Source: Deltaproteobacteria bacterium | Lineage (GTDB): Bacteria; Bdellovibrionota_B; Oligoflexia; Oligoflexales; Bog-1112 | Reading direction: 5' to 3' | Assembly (NCBI GenBank): GCA_016186945.1 | Contig: JACPKR010000038.1 | Span: 32,072-96,071 of the forward strand | Length of the DNA: 64,000 bases | Part shown: positions 33,328 to 41,658 of the stretch, piece after piece | Numbering within the stretch: the stretch's first letter is position 1 | Layout of the letters: each line of letters starts with the position of its first letter | Program-made: the position numbers and the translations under genes | The notes under the pieces: generated by a model | Databases searched by the model: none | What the model was told of the DNA's origin: nothing | Seen by the model: the letters and a program-made list of their open reading frames with translations, nothing else

Positions 33328-35766
33328 CTAGGAGCGGCTTTTGAATTTATTGAGAAGGTCCTCAACGGAAAAGTGCTGCTCCTCCCGCTTCGGTCCTCGA
33401 TACCCGCCCCTCTCCTGTCTGCGAGGCGGATGGGAAGGATTGCCCTGGGGCCTTCTACTGTCAGACTGCTGACGATGGTGGGGCTTCACGTTTCCGTTCA
33501 CGTTGGGCGCTTCAGTACCTTGCGCACGCATCTGCGTTTGCGGTTTTCGGCAACTCAGGCTTATCCGGTTGCGTATCTTGTCCACACCGATGACATAGAC
33601 ACTCAGTATATCACCGACTGAAAAAGCAGTCGAAGGATCCGAACCGGTCTGAGGAGGAAGTTCACTGATGTGCACCAATCCATCCTGATGCACTCCTATA
33701 TCCACAAAACATCCGAAGCGCGTGACGTTGGAAACTGTACCCTTCAAGGGCATCCCAACTTTCAAGTCATGAATACTTGTCAGAGTGTTGGAAAACTCGA
33801 GGCGAGTGTTATCCTGACGCGGGTCACGTCCTGGTTTGGCAAGTTCCTTTACGATATCAAGAAGCGTAGGCATCCCTACTTCGTCATTTACATATCGCTC
33901 AAGTGGGATTGTTTTTATAAGCTCCTGCTTACCGATCAAATCACGCAGGGAAATTTGCAAGTCCTGTGCAAGCCGCTCGACGATGCTATAGCGTTCGGGA
34001 TGCACAGCTGAATTTTCCAGAGGGTTTTCTGAAAGCGAGGTGCGGAGGAACCCAGCAGCCTGCTCGAAGATCTTGGGGCCAAGCCCACTCACCTGCAAAA
34101 GTTCCTGGCGAGAACGAATGCCCCCTTGTTTGTCTCGGTACGCAACGAGGCTCTTTGCGAGTCCCGGTCCGATACCGGAAACGTTGCTGAGTAGCTTGAA
34201 CGAAGCAGTATTCATGTCCACTCCGACACGGTTCACGCAGCTACCGACAGTTTCCTGCAAAGTTTTATCAAGCTTGGAAGCGTCGCAGTCGTGCTGATAC
34301 TGCCCGATCCCCAGTGAGCGGGGGTCGATCTTAACCAATTCAGCAAGGGGGTCTTGCAGACGTCTAGCAATGCTCACCGCACTGCGTATGGTGGGGTCAA
34401 GGTCCGGAAATTCTTCCCGCGCAATCTGGTCGGTGGAATACACACTCGCGCCCGACTCGTTCACCATGTACCGCTTGATGTGTTCAAGGCCTTCCTTTCG
34501 AAGGACACCCAGGACAAAACGATCGACTTCCCGACTTCCCGTCCCGTTCCCCAAAGCAATACAATCGACTTTATGGCGTTCCAAAAGTTCCCTGAAAATC
34601 CTTTCCGCCTGTGCATTCTTGGGATCGTCCCCTTCCGAAAAGCGAGGAAAGATCACCCGGTGCTCCAAAAGTGCTCCGGTTGCCGACACAACCGCCAGTT
34701 TTGAACCTGTGCGCAAGCCTGGGTCGATACCACACACCACTTTCCCAGGAAGAGGGGGTAGAAGAAGAAGACTTTGAAGATTCGAAGCAAAAACGCGTAT
34801 GGCCTCTTCCTCTGCTCTTATGCGTAAATCCATGCGAAGCTCGGTTTCAATCGCGGGAGCGACAAGCCTTTTGTACGCATCCGCAACAGCTTCCTGAACC
34901 CAACGGGCAAGGTCTTGGGGAAGGGTTTCGGTTCTCTTTTCTTTTTTGATCGCAGCAAGGATTTCGTCCTTGATTCGCTCGGCATCGACCTCGATGCTGA
35001 CTTGTAGAACTTTCTCAGCCTCACCCCTTCGCACAGCCATGACACGATGAGAAGGCGCCCTCTGGATGGATTCGCGGTAGGAAAAATAGTTCTCGTATTT
35101 TTCCGCAGTCTTTTTCAGTTCTTCGGTGTTGGCACGCTCGTTCTGTTTAGCGGAGAGCATGCCAGTCTCAAAACTGATCCTTCTGGCCAAAGCTCGCAGC
35201 TCTGCTGTTTCGTTGATCTGCTCGGCAAAAATGTCAGCGGCACCCTTTAATGCTTCCTCCTCATCCGCAACAGCGAGTGCGGGGTCCACACCTTCTGTTT
35301 TCACGTATGTCCTAGCGAGTTCACGCAAGTCTCCCACCGCAGCCCATCTTTCGAGAATGGTCTTGAGCAAAGCGTCGAGACCCTTTTCCCTCGCCACGCT
35401 GGCCCGTGTCTTGCGTTTTGGCTTAAACGGAAGGTAGATGTCTTCCAACTCCTGCTTGGTAAGGCACTGTCGGATCTTCTCCTTCAACTGAGGCAGTTTT
35501 TGAGCAAGTTCTGGTTTTGCCTTAGCATGTTCTTCGATCACCTTGAGGTAGCGTTCCTTCGTCGTGTCCAACTCGGTCATGTAAGTGTAACGATCACGAA
35601 CTTGTTGCAGTGTAAGTTCAGTCATCGATCCAGTTTTTTCCTTTCGATAACGCGTCACGAATGGAATCGTACATTTTTCCTCGAAGAGAAGTTCCACCGC
35701 ATTTTTCACGTGAACTTCTTCAACCTTCAGCTCTTCAGCCAACTTGCCAATCACTGACCCTGACAT
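33328..35766 (-). CDS. tex: Tex-family transcription accessory/RNA-binding protein
   Basis: 812 residues, normal for Tex. In order: N-terminal Tex domain, a YqgF/RNase H-like domain (CGIDPGLRTGSKLAVV near residue 345), helix-hairpin-helix segments (SNVSGIGPGLAKSLVAYR and VSGLGPKIFEQAAGF), and an S1 RNA-binding domain (MPLKGTVSNVTRFGCFVDIG near 650). The C-terminal tail is Arg/Gln/Pro-rich and probably disordered. It binds nucleic acid and influences transcription. The downstream thioesterase begins just past its stop, suggesting a shared transcript. Confidence 0.93.
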   Translation of the reverse strand: MSGSVIGKLAEELKVEEVHVKNAVELLFEEKCTIPFVTRYRKEKTGSMTELTLQQVRDRYTYMTELDTTKERYLKVIEEHAKAKPELAQKLPQLKEKIRQCLTKQELEDIYLPFKPKRKTRASVAREKGLDALLKTILERWAAVGDLRELARTYVKTEGVDPALAVADEEEALKGAADIFAEQINETAELRALARRISFETGMLSAKQNERANTEELKKTAEKYENYFSYRESIQRAPSHRVMAVRRGEAEKVLQVSIEVDAERIKDEILAAIKKEKRTETLPQDLARWVQEAVADAYKRLVAPAIETELRMDLRIRAEEEAIRVFASNLQSLLLLPPLPGKVVCGIDPGLRTGSKLAVVSATGALLEHRVIFPRFSEGDDPKNAQAERIFRELLERHKVDCIALGNGTGSREVDRFVLGVLRKEGLEHIKRYMVNESGASVYSTDQIAREEFPDLDPTIRSAVSIARRLQDPLAELVKIDPRSLGIGQYQHDCDASKLDKTLQETVGSCVNRVGVDMNTASFKLLSNVSGIGPGLAKSLVAYRDKQGGIRSRQELLQVSGLGPKIFEQAAGFLRTSLSENPLENSAVHPERYSIVERLAQDLQISLRDLIGKQELIKTIPLERYVNDEVGMPTLLDIVKELAKPGRDPRQDNTRLEFSNTLTSIHDLKVGMPLKGTVSNVTRFGCFVDIGVHQDGLVHISELPPQTGSDPSTAFSVGDILSVYVIGVDKIRNRISLSCRKPQTQMRAQGTEAPNVNGNVKPHHRQQSDSRRPQGNPSHPPRRQERGGYRGPKREEQHFSVEDLLNKFKSRS

Positions 35767-35804
35767 TTTAAATCCTATCTTTAATGGGGGTGTTGAAACC
35801 CGAC

Positions 35805-36224
35805 TTAGCTATAGATTTCCGTCTTGGAGAAGAAATAACCTAGCTCCCTTTCAGCAGATACAACGGAATCAGAACCATGGATCGTATTTTCTCCGATACT
35901 CTTCGCGTAGGTTCGTCGTATGGTCCCGTCCGCTGCTTGTGCTGGGTTGGTGGCTCCCATAATGTCACGATTTCTCTTCACAGCGTTCTCACCTTTCAAG
36001 GCCATCAGTACGACAGGAGTTGAGCTTAAAAACGCTGTCAGTTCGTCGAAAAAAGACTTTCCTCTGTGCTCAGCATAGAATCCTTCCGCCTCTTCCCGCG
36101 AAAGTTTTTTCATCTTCATTGCCGCAATTCTAAAGCCTTCTTCCTCATAGCGCCCGATGATTTTACCAATAAGATTCCTACGCATGGCATCAGGCTTAAT
36201 GATCGCTAATGTAACTTCGTCCAA
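35805..36224 (-). CDS. ndk: Nucleoside diphosphate kinase
   Basis: 139 residues; transfers gamma-phosphate between nucleotides through a phospho-histidine. His116 lies in ENTIHGSDS, the active-site motif. The N-terminal TLAIIKPDAMRR and the loop IMGATNPAQAADGTIR are standard. Translation most likely begins at the TTG at 36224, with AAGGGA upstream. It precedes tex on the same strand (gap 38 bases). Confidence 0.95.
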   Translation of the reverse strand: MDEVTLAIIKPDAMRRNLIGKIIGRYEEEGFRIAAMKMKKLSREEAEGFYAEHRGKSFFDELTAFLSSTPVVLMALKGENAVKRNRDIMGATNPAQAADGTIRRTYAKSIGENTIHGSDSVVSAERELGYFFSKTEIYS

Positions 36225-36321
36225 CTCTTATCCCTTTCTTGTCAATTTTGCCATTAAAAGCGCCATACTACCTATTTTTCGCGATTTGACAAGATGCTCC
36301 CGCTTAGACGAGGCTGCCGTT

Positions 36322-36349
36322 GGATCCCGCGGTCAAGCCGCGGGATGAC
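36322..36349. repeat. GC-rich palindromic element founding the tandem array
   Basis: GGATCCCGCGGTCAAGCCGC GGGATGAC: TCCCGCGG / CCGCGGGA hairpin. A near-identical single copy (one change) is at 42779-42806. Palindromes of this type are known as scattered repeats in several bacterial genomes. Confidence 0.7.
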
Positions 36350-36685
36350 AGACTCAAAAAAGCGGGATGACAGACTCAAAAAAGCGGGATGACAGACTCA
36401 AAAAAGCGGGATGACAGACTCAAAAAAGCGGGAAACAGACTCAAAAAAGCGGGAAACAGACTCAAAAAAGCGGGAAACAGACTCAAAAAAGCGGGAAACA
36501 GACTCAAAAAAGCGGGAAACAGACTCAAAAAAGCGGGATGACAGACTCAAAAAAGCGGGAAACAGACTCAAAAAAGCGGGATGACAGACTCAAAAAAGCG
36601 GGATGACAGACTCAAAAAAGCGGGATGACAGACTCAAAAAAGCGGGAAACAGACTCAAAAAAGCGGGATGACAGACTCAAAAAAG
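36340..36685 (+). repeat. Tandem array, 16 units of 21-22 bp
   Basis: Units GCGGGATGACAGACTCAAAA-AA (22 bp, nine copies) and GCGGGAAACAGACTCAAAAA-A (21 bp, seven copies) are mixed. The first begins as the right arm of the palindrome at 36322-36349, so the array seems to have grown from that arm plus AGACTCAAAAAA. It separates the spermidine-synthase-like gene from ndk. No spacers, so not CRISPR. Confidence 0.92.
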
Positions 36686-36696
36686 TTTGTCCCCCA

Positions 36697-39045
36697 TTAC
36701 GAGGAAATTTTTCTCAAGATCGGCAAAACACATCCGGCGATAAAATAGACCGTAAGAGCTGCGGAAAAGGTCACGGTGAAGCCGAAATGCAGGGTACCGA
36801 TCTGAGCCAGGATCGAGCTTAACACAGAAACACTGCCGTTAATGGCCCAAGCCCAGGAGACATAGTGAGAGGATGCCTCGGCGATCCTTTGAATTCCCAA
36901 GACAAACGGAAAGCCCATCAGAAATGCCAAGGGGACAATCAAACCTACGATCGCAAGTAGGTCCACCCCGGGCGGAAATGAAGGGGCCACTCTCGCCAAG
37001 GCAGACAATGCAAAGCACAGAACGCCGCCGTACGCGCAAAGAACGGTGAATAAGCCCAGCCCCCACACTGTTGCCGGCTCCTTTGATGCCAGTTTCTTGG
37101 CTCCCAGTGCTCCCAATCCTCCCCCCACCAGGAAAGAAGAAATCCCAATGGACACAGCCAAAACGCTTTGTCCAAGAAGCAGCTTCAGTTTTTCAATCAC
37201 GGCAATCTCAATCACAATAAAAGAGAAACCAATCGCTGAAAAATAAATCGCAAATGCAAGCAGTGACCCTGGTGACGCTTTCAGGCGCGCATGGCTCAAA
37301 GGCCATAAGGGCAAGAGGATAAAAAGGATGCTACAAATCGCTGCCATAAAAAGTGAGGCCCATAAGTGGAAGTAATCCGCTTCCACTGGGAAAAAACGTG
37401 GGTTCATGCCCTTACGTACCCAGTCTCCAAAGAAGGAAAGCTTGCTGGAATTGAGAAAATGAGGGCTGTCAAAGTTTGGCACCGTCAAGTCGAAGGGGTA
37501 AGCCTCCACGAATTCGTGGACGGCCTCTTCATTTTCTTGAGCAAGAAGTGTGTAAACGTTGGACGCTCCCTCCAGGGGATAAAGCACCCGAAAGGCGTTG
37601 CGGTTACAAAATGATTCGATGCGTTGTTCTTCCTCCCGCAGAGGGCTTGTCCCCGCAAGGATTAAAACGGTCTGCAAACTTTCGATCACTAAGCTTGAAT
37701 CACGAGGGAAGGTATCCAGGATCATGCGCCAGGCTTTTAAGGATTCCTTCGCCGGAAAATGGTTCCAAAGGGAAATCGCGAATAGGCCCCCAGGTGCCAA
37801 TCTTTCTCGATAGGTCTGGAACATTTCGAGAGTGAAGGCTTCCTGACTGTCATTTTGAGAACCTAGGAATGCTGACGGGCTTCCCAGGGTGTCGGATAGG
37901 TGGATGATATCATAGGACGCTTCCGACCCCATGAGGGAGAGGGGGGAATCGGGGGGCGAGTGAAGCATCTCTTCCCCAAAAGGAGGCATAAAGGCAGGCT
38001 CTAAACTTCCGAGGAAATCGAAAAGCTTGCGATTGCGTTCCACCACCGTCAGCGAGGTGACATTGTGAAACCTTGCGAGCCGTACCAGATCGCCACCACC
38101 TAACCCCACTTGGAGAACCTTGGCCTTCTCTCTTAGTTTATACGGCAGGCTTTCGGGCGTGTGTTCGAAGTACTGCCAGTCTTCTTCCCCACCCGATCCC
38201 TGTGTGACAGCGAAGAACGTTCCTCCGTTGATGAAAAGTCCCCATTGTTTCGGCACCACACCTTCAAAGTACAAACTGAGGCCGGGAGCGTAACGAAAAG
38301 GGATGCGAGCCGACTCGACAAGGGAAATCTGTGCATAGGCTGATGAACTTTCCGCAAGAACCCGTGTCTCAGGTACAAACATTGCTTTTGCTAGCGGCTT
38401 GTAAGACGTTGAACTCGGGGACCAGTCTTTGGGGGAAATAACGAAGAGAAAAACCAGAAATCCAGAAAACGCACCGAGGAGTTTCCCTAAGTTTAACGGT
38501 GTAATGACTACGAAAGACAGGACACCCAATAAACTTGCCGCTGCCAGAGCTTTCCCGGGTGCCAGAATTTCGAGAAACACAAAGGCACACAAGCCCCCCA
38601 AACCGGCTCCCACAAGATCAGAAAAATAAACGCGATGCAGTTGCTCCGGTCTGAACACCATAGCAAGATTGATACAGTTGGAGACGAAAAAGAAAGGTAG
38701 AGATAACGCGCAGAAATACAGGAAAAGATAAAGGAGCGGGCGCCAACCCCAAAGCAGTTCGTTCGGGTTGTAATCAAAGGTCGTGACTAGGAGAAAACTC
38801 AAAACTGAGCTAATCGAAAACAACAATGAATTGTAAGCAAGGAACGAAAATGGATCTGCCTTGTCGTGGAATTTTTTCAGGTAACTCAGAAAAGACCCGC
38901 TATAACCAAAACCCAGCAAGGCTAGAGAAATGATTACACCAATTACGGAACTTTCCTGCACGATGGCAAGAAGCCGAAAAAGAACAATTTCGTAGGTCAG
39001 ACCTGCGCATGAGATCCCAAATACGAATAAGAACAGTCTATTCAT
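36697..39045 (-). CDS. Membrane protein with spermidine-synthase-like domain
   Basis: 782 residues with membrane bundles on both sides of a soluble Rossmann domain (about 305-520). The S-adenosyl-binding-type motif VLQVGLGGGDLVRLARF, then VVERNRKLFDFL, places the domain in the spermidine-synthase/methyltransferase superfamily; fusions with MFS-like membrane segments are a known arrangement, but substrates are unknown. Part of the loop after this motif (about residues 356-371, encoded at 37934-37979) is derived from the dispersed repeat element. The ATG at 39045 overlaps the pcm stop, so the two are coupled. Confidence 0.8.
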   Translation of the reverse strand: MNRLFLFVFGISCAGLTYEIVLFRLLAIVQESSVIGVIISLALLGFGYSGSFLSYLKKFHDKADPFSFLAYNSLLFSISSVLSFLLVTTFDYNPNELLWGWRPLLYLFLYFCALSLPFFFVSNCINLAMVFRPEQLHRVYFSDLVGAGLGGLCAFVFLEILAPGKALAAASLLGVLSFVVITPLNLGKLLGAFSGFLVFLFVISPKDWSPSSTSYKPLAKAMFVPETRVLAESSSAYAQISLVESARIPFRYAPGLSLYFEGVVPKQWGLFINGGTFFAVTQGSGGEEDWQYFEHTPESLPYKLREKAKVLQVGLGGGDLVRLARFHNVTSLTVVERNRKLFDFLGSLEPAFMPPFGEEMLHSPPDSPLSLMGSEASYDIIHLSDTLGSPSAFLGSQNDSQEAFTLEMFQTYRERLAPGGLFAISLWNHFPAKESLKAWRMILDTFPRDSSLVIESLQTVLILAGTSPLREEEQRIESFCNRNAFRVLYPLEGASNVYTLLAQENEEAVHEFVEAYPFDLTVPNFDSPHFLNSSKLSFFGDWVRKGMNPRFFPVEADYFHLWASLFMAAICSILFILLPLWPLSHARLKASPGSLLAFAIYFSAIGFSFIVIEIAVIEKLKLLLGQSVLAVSIGISSFLVGGGLGALGAKKLASKEPATVWGLGLFTVLCAYGGVLCFALSALARVAPSFPPGVDLLAIVGLIVPLAFLMGFPFVLGIQRIAEASSHYVSWAWAINGSVSVLSSILAQIGTLHFGFTVTFSAALTVYFIAGCVLPILRKISS
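37934..37979 (-). repeat. Fragment of the dispersed element inside a coding region
   Basis: AGGGAGAGGGGGG...GGGGGGCGAGTGAAGC...TCCCC matches the outer half of the element, most closely the copy at 13920-14040 (GAGTGAAGC is shared). It is read in frame as part of the spermidine-synthase-like protein. Confidence 0.75.
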
Positions 39046-39781
39046 TGATAGCACCCGTGAACGGCACAAATTGCACAGGTAGAATGCGTTTCGTTTCGAC
39101 ACCCTTTTCCGTTTTGGTGACGACCGTCAGGTATTGCGTCTGGAAAGGCGGCCCGACGGGAATGACCAGCCTGCCCCCGACTTTGAGTTGCTTCAGCAGG
39201 GGGGGAGGAATGTGACTGGCTGCTGCTGTGACGAGGATACCGTCAAAGGGCGCTTTGCTTTTATCGGGCCAACCGTAATACCCATCTCCGACCTTCCCTA
39301 AAACGTTTTTCAAACCTGCGTCTTCAAATCGTTTCTGCGCTGCTTCCCCTAGCTTGTCGATAATTTCAATGGTGTAAACTTCCTTCGCAAGATGGCTTAA
39401 AACAGCAGCCTGGTATCCAGAACCCGTTCCTATCTCAAGCACGCGGTCGTAGGCCTTCACCTCAAGGAGATCCGTCATCAAGGCAACAATGTAAGGCTGA
39501 GAAATCGTCTGGCCATAACCGATCGGCAGTGGCTGATCGAAATAGGCCAATGCCCGAAGGGCGGGAGGCACGAAGAGGTGCCGGGGAGTCTTCCGAAGTG
39601 CCGCATAGGTAGACTCGGCAAAATCCCCTCTTCCCGTGGAATAGGATGTCAACCGAGCTTCCTGCCTGATGGTATCTATTAGGTCCATAAGTTCCCCTTC
39701 CCATCCGAGCGGCCTAGCTCCCTTATCGGCTGCGACGAGGGCAAAGGATATATAAATTAACAATATTAGAGGCTTGGTCAT
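39038..39781 (-). CDS. pcm: Exported protein-L-isoaspartate O-methyltransferase
   Basis: 247 residues. The motif VLEIGTGSGYQAAVLSHL (114-131) and VTAAASHIPPPLLKQL later are diagnostic of Pcm, which repairs isoaspartyl residues with S-adenosylmethionine. Unusually, the chain begins with a signal peptide (TKPLILLIYISFALVAADKG), implying a periplasmic location where S-adenosylmethionine is normally absent. Some bacterial Pcm homologues do have such leaders. The ATG at 39781 has GAGGGACG upstream. Longer frames only add repeat sequence. Confidence 0.88.
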   Translation of the reverse strand: MTKPLILLIYISFALVAADKGARPLGWEGELMDLIDTIRQEARLTSYSTGRGDFAESTYAALRKTPRHLFVPPALRALAYFDQPLPIGYGQTISQPYIVALMTDLLEVKAYDRVLEIGTGSGYQAAVLSHLAKEVYTIEIIDKLGEAAQKRFEDAGLKNVLGKVGDGYYGWPDKSKAPFDGILVTAAASHIPPPLLKQLKVGGRLVIPVGPPFQTQYLTVVTKTEKGVETKRILPVQFVPFTGAINE

Positions 39782-39836
39782 TTCGTCCCTCGTCCGACAT
39801 CTCTCTCTTTTTCGGACGGAAGGGGCAGGAATCTGA

Positions 39837-39851
39837 GTAATGCGTAAGCCA
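39837..39851 (+). repeat. Partial duplicated terminus of the dispersed element
   Basis: GTAATGCGTAAGCCA immediately before the full copy that begins at 39853 with the same bases, as though one end was copied twice. Confidence 0.6.
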
Positions 39852-39852
39852 G

Positions 39853-39998
39853 GTAATGCGTAAGCCACTTGGGGCAAGGAGGTGGTTTGGAGGAAACTGC
39901 GCAGCTGGTTCCTCCAAGCAATCCCTTGGGGGGGCGACGGTTCCCTCGCCCCCCCAAATCCCCCTCTCCCTATTTGCCCCAAGTGGCTTACGCATTCC
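39853..39998 (+). repeat. Dispersed hairpin element, complete reference copy (146 bp)
   Basis: Cleanest full copy: GTAATGCGTAAGCCACTTGG-GGCAA at the left and TTGCCCCAAGTGGCTTACGC-ATTCC at the right. In between: AAGGAGG, the hairpin, AATCCCTTGGGG and a C-rich tract. Its right terminus supplies the stop of the gene at 39988. Confidence 0.92.
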
Positions 39999-40986
39999 AA
40001 ATATCGTCAACCGGCTCATCTTCGTTGCGCATGGAAAGGCCAACGATGCGAGGTCGGAGGGAAGGAGGAAGTATGTCGGGATTGACAACGGGCATCTGTC
40101 TACGAAGTGGAGAAGGGTTGCGCACAGAAAAATCTAATGATGCTAAGATGGCGCGTGCTATATACCAGACAGCTTGATGATCCGTTCCGTGTGCGGTTTT
40201 GATGGCGACCCCCAAGCCTTGCGGAAAATCAGCGTGACGAATACCTAAGCACAAAAGGCCATCTGCACCTTCTTTGGATACAACCTGCCCCATGCACGCT
40301 TTCATGACGATTGAGTCGACCCGGTTCATGCCTCCAATAAGATAAGGGTTGCGCACCATTGCTTCCCAAACCCAATCACTGTCCTTGTTTTTTGCGAGAG
40401 AACTAAAGAGTGTTGCCAATTCCCTCAACCTGAAAGAGACAGTGGGAAGATTACATCCGTCCTTTGCTATGAATTGCGGAGACCATTGAGGACCGAGTGT
40501 CTGGCGTATGACGTCGATAAATCCTTTATGAAAAGGGTGGGTCGGCAAATTATAGCTCACACGTGGCCACCCCTTTAATTGACAACCTCGCAAGAGGGCT
40601 GAATGCTCACCGGAGCAGGTATGATACCAACGACTAGGTTTGCGAATCTGTTTGCCAAATTGTTGAAGAGGAAGAGTGTGAGGTGTTTGCACCAAACGTT
40701 GTTCAGACGGTCTGAGGATACTTTTCGCTAGTTCCAGATGGCAAGGTTCTGCGTTGTGTGAGGACACACCGATGGCCTTTTGCTCCCAGGTTAAACTCTT
40801 GTCCAGCTCCTTCGAAAAGACTTTGATGTGAAATGGTTTGACTGACGAGCGACCGTAGGTCGTGATGTCTCCCCCGTGGGAATGGATCAGCTTATTTCCA
40901 CTTACCCAAGCGACGGCACCTAACTTTGCAACTTCACAAAGGCCTGCTCTTCGGTATTCAACCAATATTTCCCAATGATTTTTCAT
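39988..40986 (-). CDS. Asparaginase (type II-like, PF06089 family)
   Basis: 332 residues of the bacterial asparaginase_II family: YGRSSVKPFHIKVF, SSHNAEPCHLELAKSIL, TCSGEHSALLRGC and the loop AKDGCNLPTVSF, each matching the conserved blocks. It likely deamidates L-asparagine. The last codons read Trp-Asn-Ala-stop, where AAT GCG TAA belongs to the terminus of the repeat element (39988-39998), so the C-terminal end has been fixed by insertion. The ATG at 40986 follows GAGAGGAAC. Confidence 0.82.
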   Translation of the reverse strand: MKNHWEILVEYRRAGLCEVAKLGAVAWVSGNKLIHSHGGDITTYGRSSVKPFHIKVFSKELDKSLTWEQKAIGVSSHNAEPCHLELAKSILRPSEQRLVQTPHTLPLQQFGKQIRKPSRWYHTCSGEHSALLRGCQLKGWPRVSYNLPTHPFHKGFIDVIRQTLGPQWSPQFIAKDGCNLPTVSFRLRELATLFSSLAKNKDSDWVWEAMVRNPYLIGGMNRVDSIVMKACMGQVVSKEGADGLLCLGIRHADFPQGLGVAIKTAHGTDHQAVWYIARAILASLDFSVRNPSPLRRQMPVVNPDILPPSLRPRIVGLSMRNEDEPVDDIWNA

Positions 40987-41010
40987 AAGTTCCTCTCAAT
41001 GTGTGAGTGC

Positions 41011-41658
41011 TTACTGTTTCGCAGTTGCGAAGCGGACAAACTCAGCGTCAAGATAACGAAGGGGTAGGTGCTCGTCACGGCCTTTGGGGATTCCCAGGCG
41101 AGTGGTTGCAATGACCCTTCGCGGTCCACAGCCTGAATCGCTAATGTAAAAACTTTGCTGATCGAATTGTTTCTGATCCCATTCGGGGACTTTCAGATTG
41201 AGGGAGCGGCAGAGTAGGGTTTGGCCTGAGCACAGTTTTTCCACCGGACGTCGTTTGCCACTGAGGGGGTTGAGTTTCTGCATGAGCAAAAGGGGAGGGG
41301 TAAGGGTGATTTCCGAGGTCCCCAAGACGGGGGGAAAAGGATAGACGACTCCGGATTTGATGAGAACCGCGTTTCCTGCGCCGCGGCAGCTTACGTTGAG
41401 GGAATCTTTGCCTCGTGCGTAGTACATGTAGATGGTGCCTGGGGGCATGAAGAGCGCTTTACGTTTTTCCGTAAAACCTAGGGACGAATGGCTAGCTTTT
41501 TCTTCAAGGAGATAGGCTTCGGTTTCAATGATCTGCACGCGAAGCCAGAGAGTCTCGACCTTTCGGCAAATGATTTTCCCTAGCAAGTCCTTTGCCACTT
41601 CCCGAGCGTCTCGGTCGAAAAACGAAGGAGGGAGCAGTGTAAACTTAGCTTTGGTCAT
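41011..41658 (-). CDS. 3-methyladenine DNA glycosylase (AAG/MPG family)
   Basis: 215 residues of the alkyladenine glycosylase fold. Seen: AKDLLGKIICRK, IIETEAYL with the catalytic Glu, YMYYARGKDSLNVSC with the intercalating aromatic residues, and PVEKLCSGQTLLCRSLNL near the C-terminal third. It excises alkylated or deaminated purines. Its start codon directly abuts the stop of the upstream O-methyltransferase, with no gap, so the two are co-translated. Confidence 0.88.
   Translation of the reverse strand: MTKAKFTLLPPSFFDRDAREVAKDLLGKIICRKVETLWLRVQIIETEAYLLEEKASHSSLGFTEKRKALFMPPGTIYMYYARGKDSLNVSCRGAGNAVLIKSGVVYPFPPVLGTSEITLTPPLLLMQKLNPLSGKRRPVEKLCSGQTLLCRSLNLKVPEWDQKQFDQQSFYISDSGCGPRRVIATTRLGIPKGRDEHLPLRYLDAEFVRFATAKQ

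Noticed and set aside
36340-36685. Possible CRISPR array
   Set aside because: Units of 21-22 bp follow each other without unique spacers, and no cas gene is present.
39856-40137. Many open frames beginning MRKPLGARRWFGGNCAAGSS within repeat copies
   Set aside because: They recur wherever the element does, change partner sequence at every locus, and run into gene shadows; they are reading frames of a non-coding repeat.
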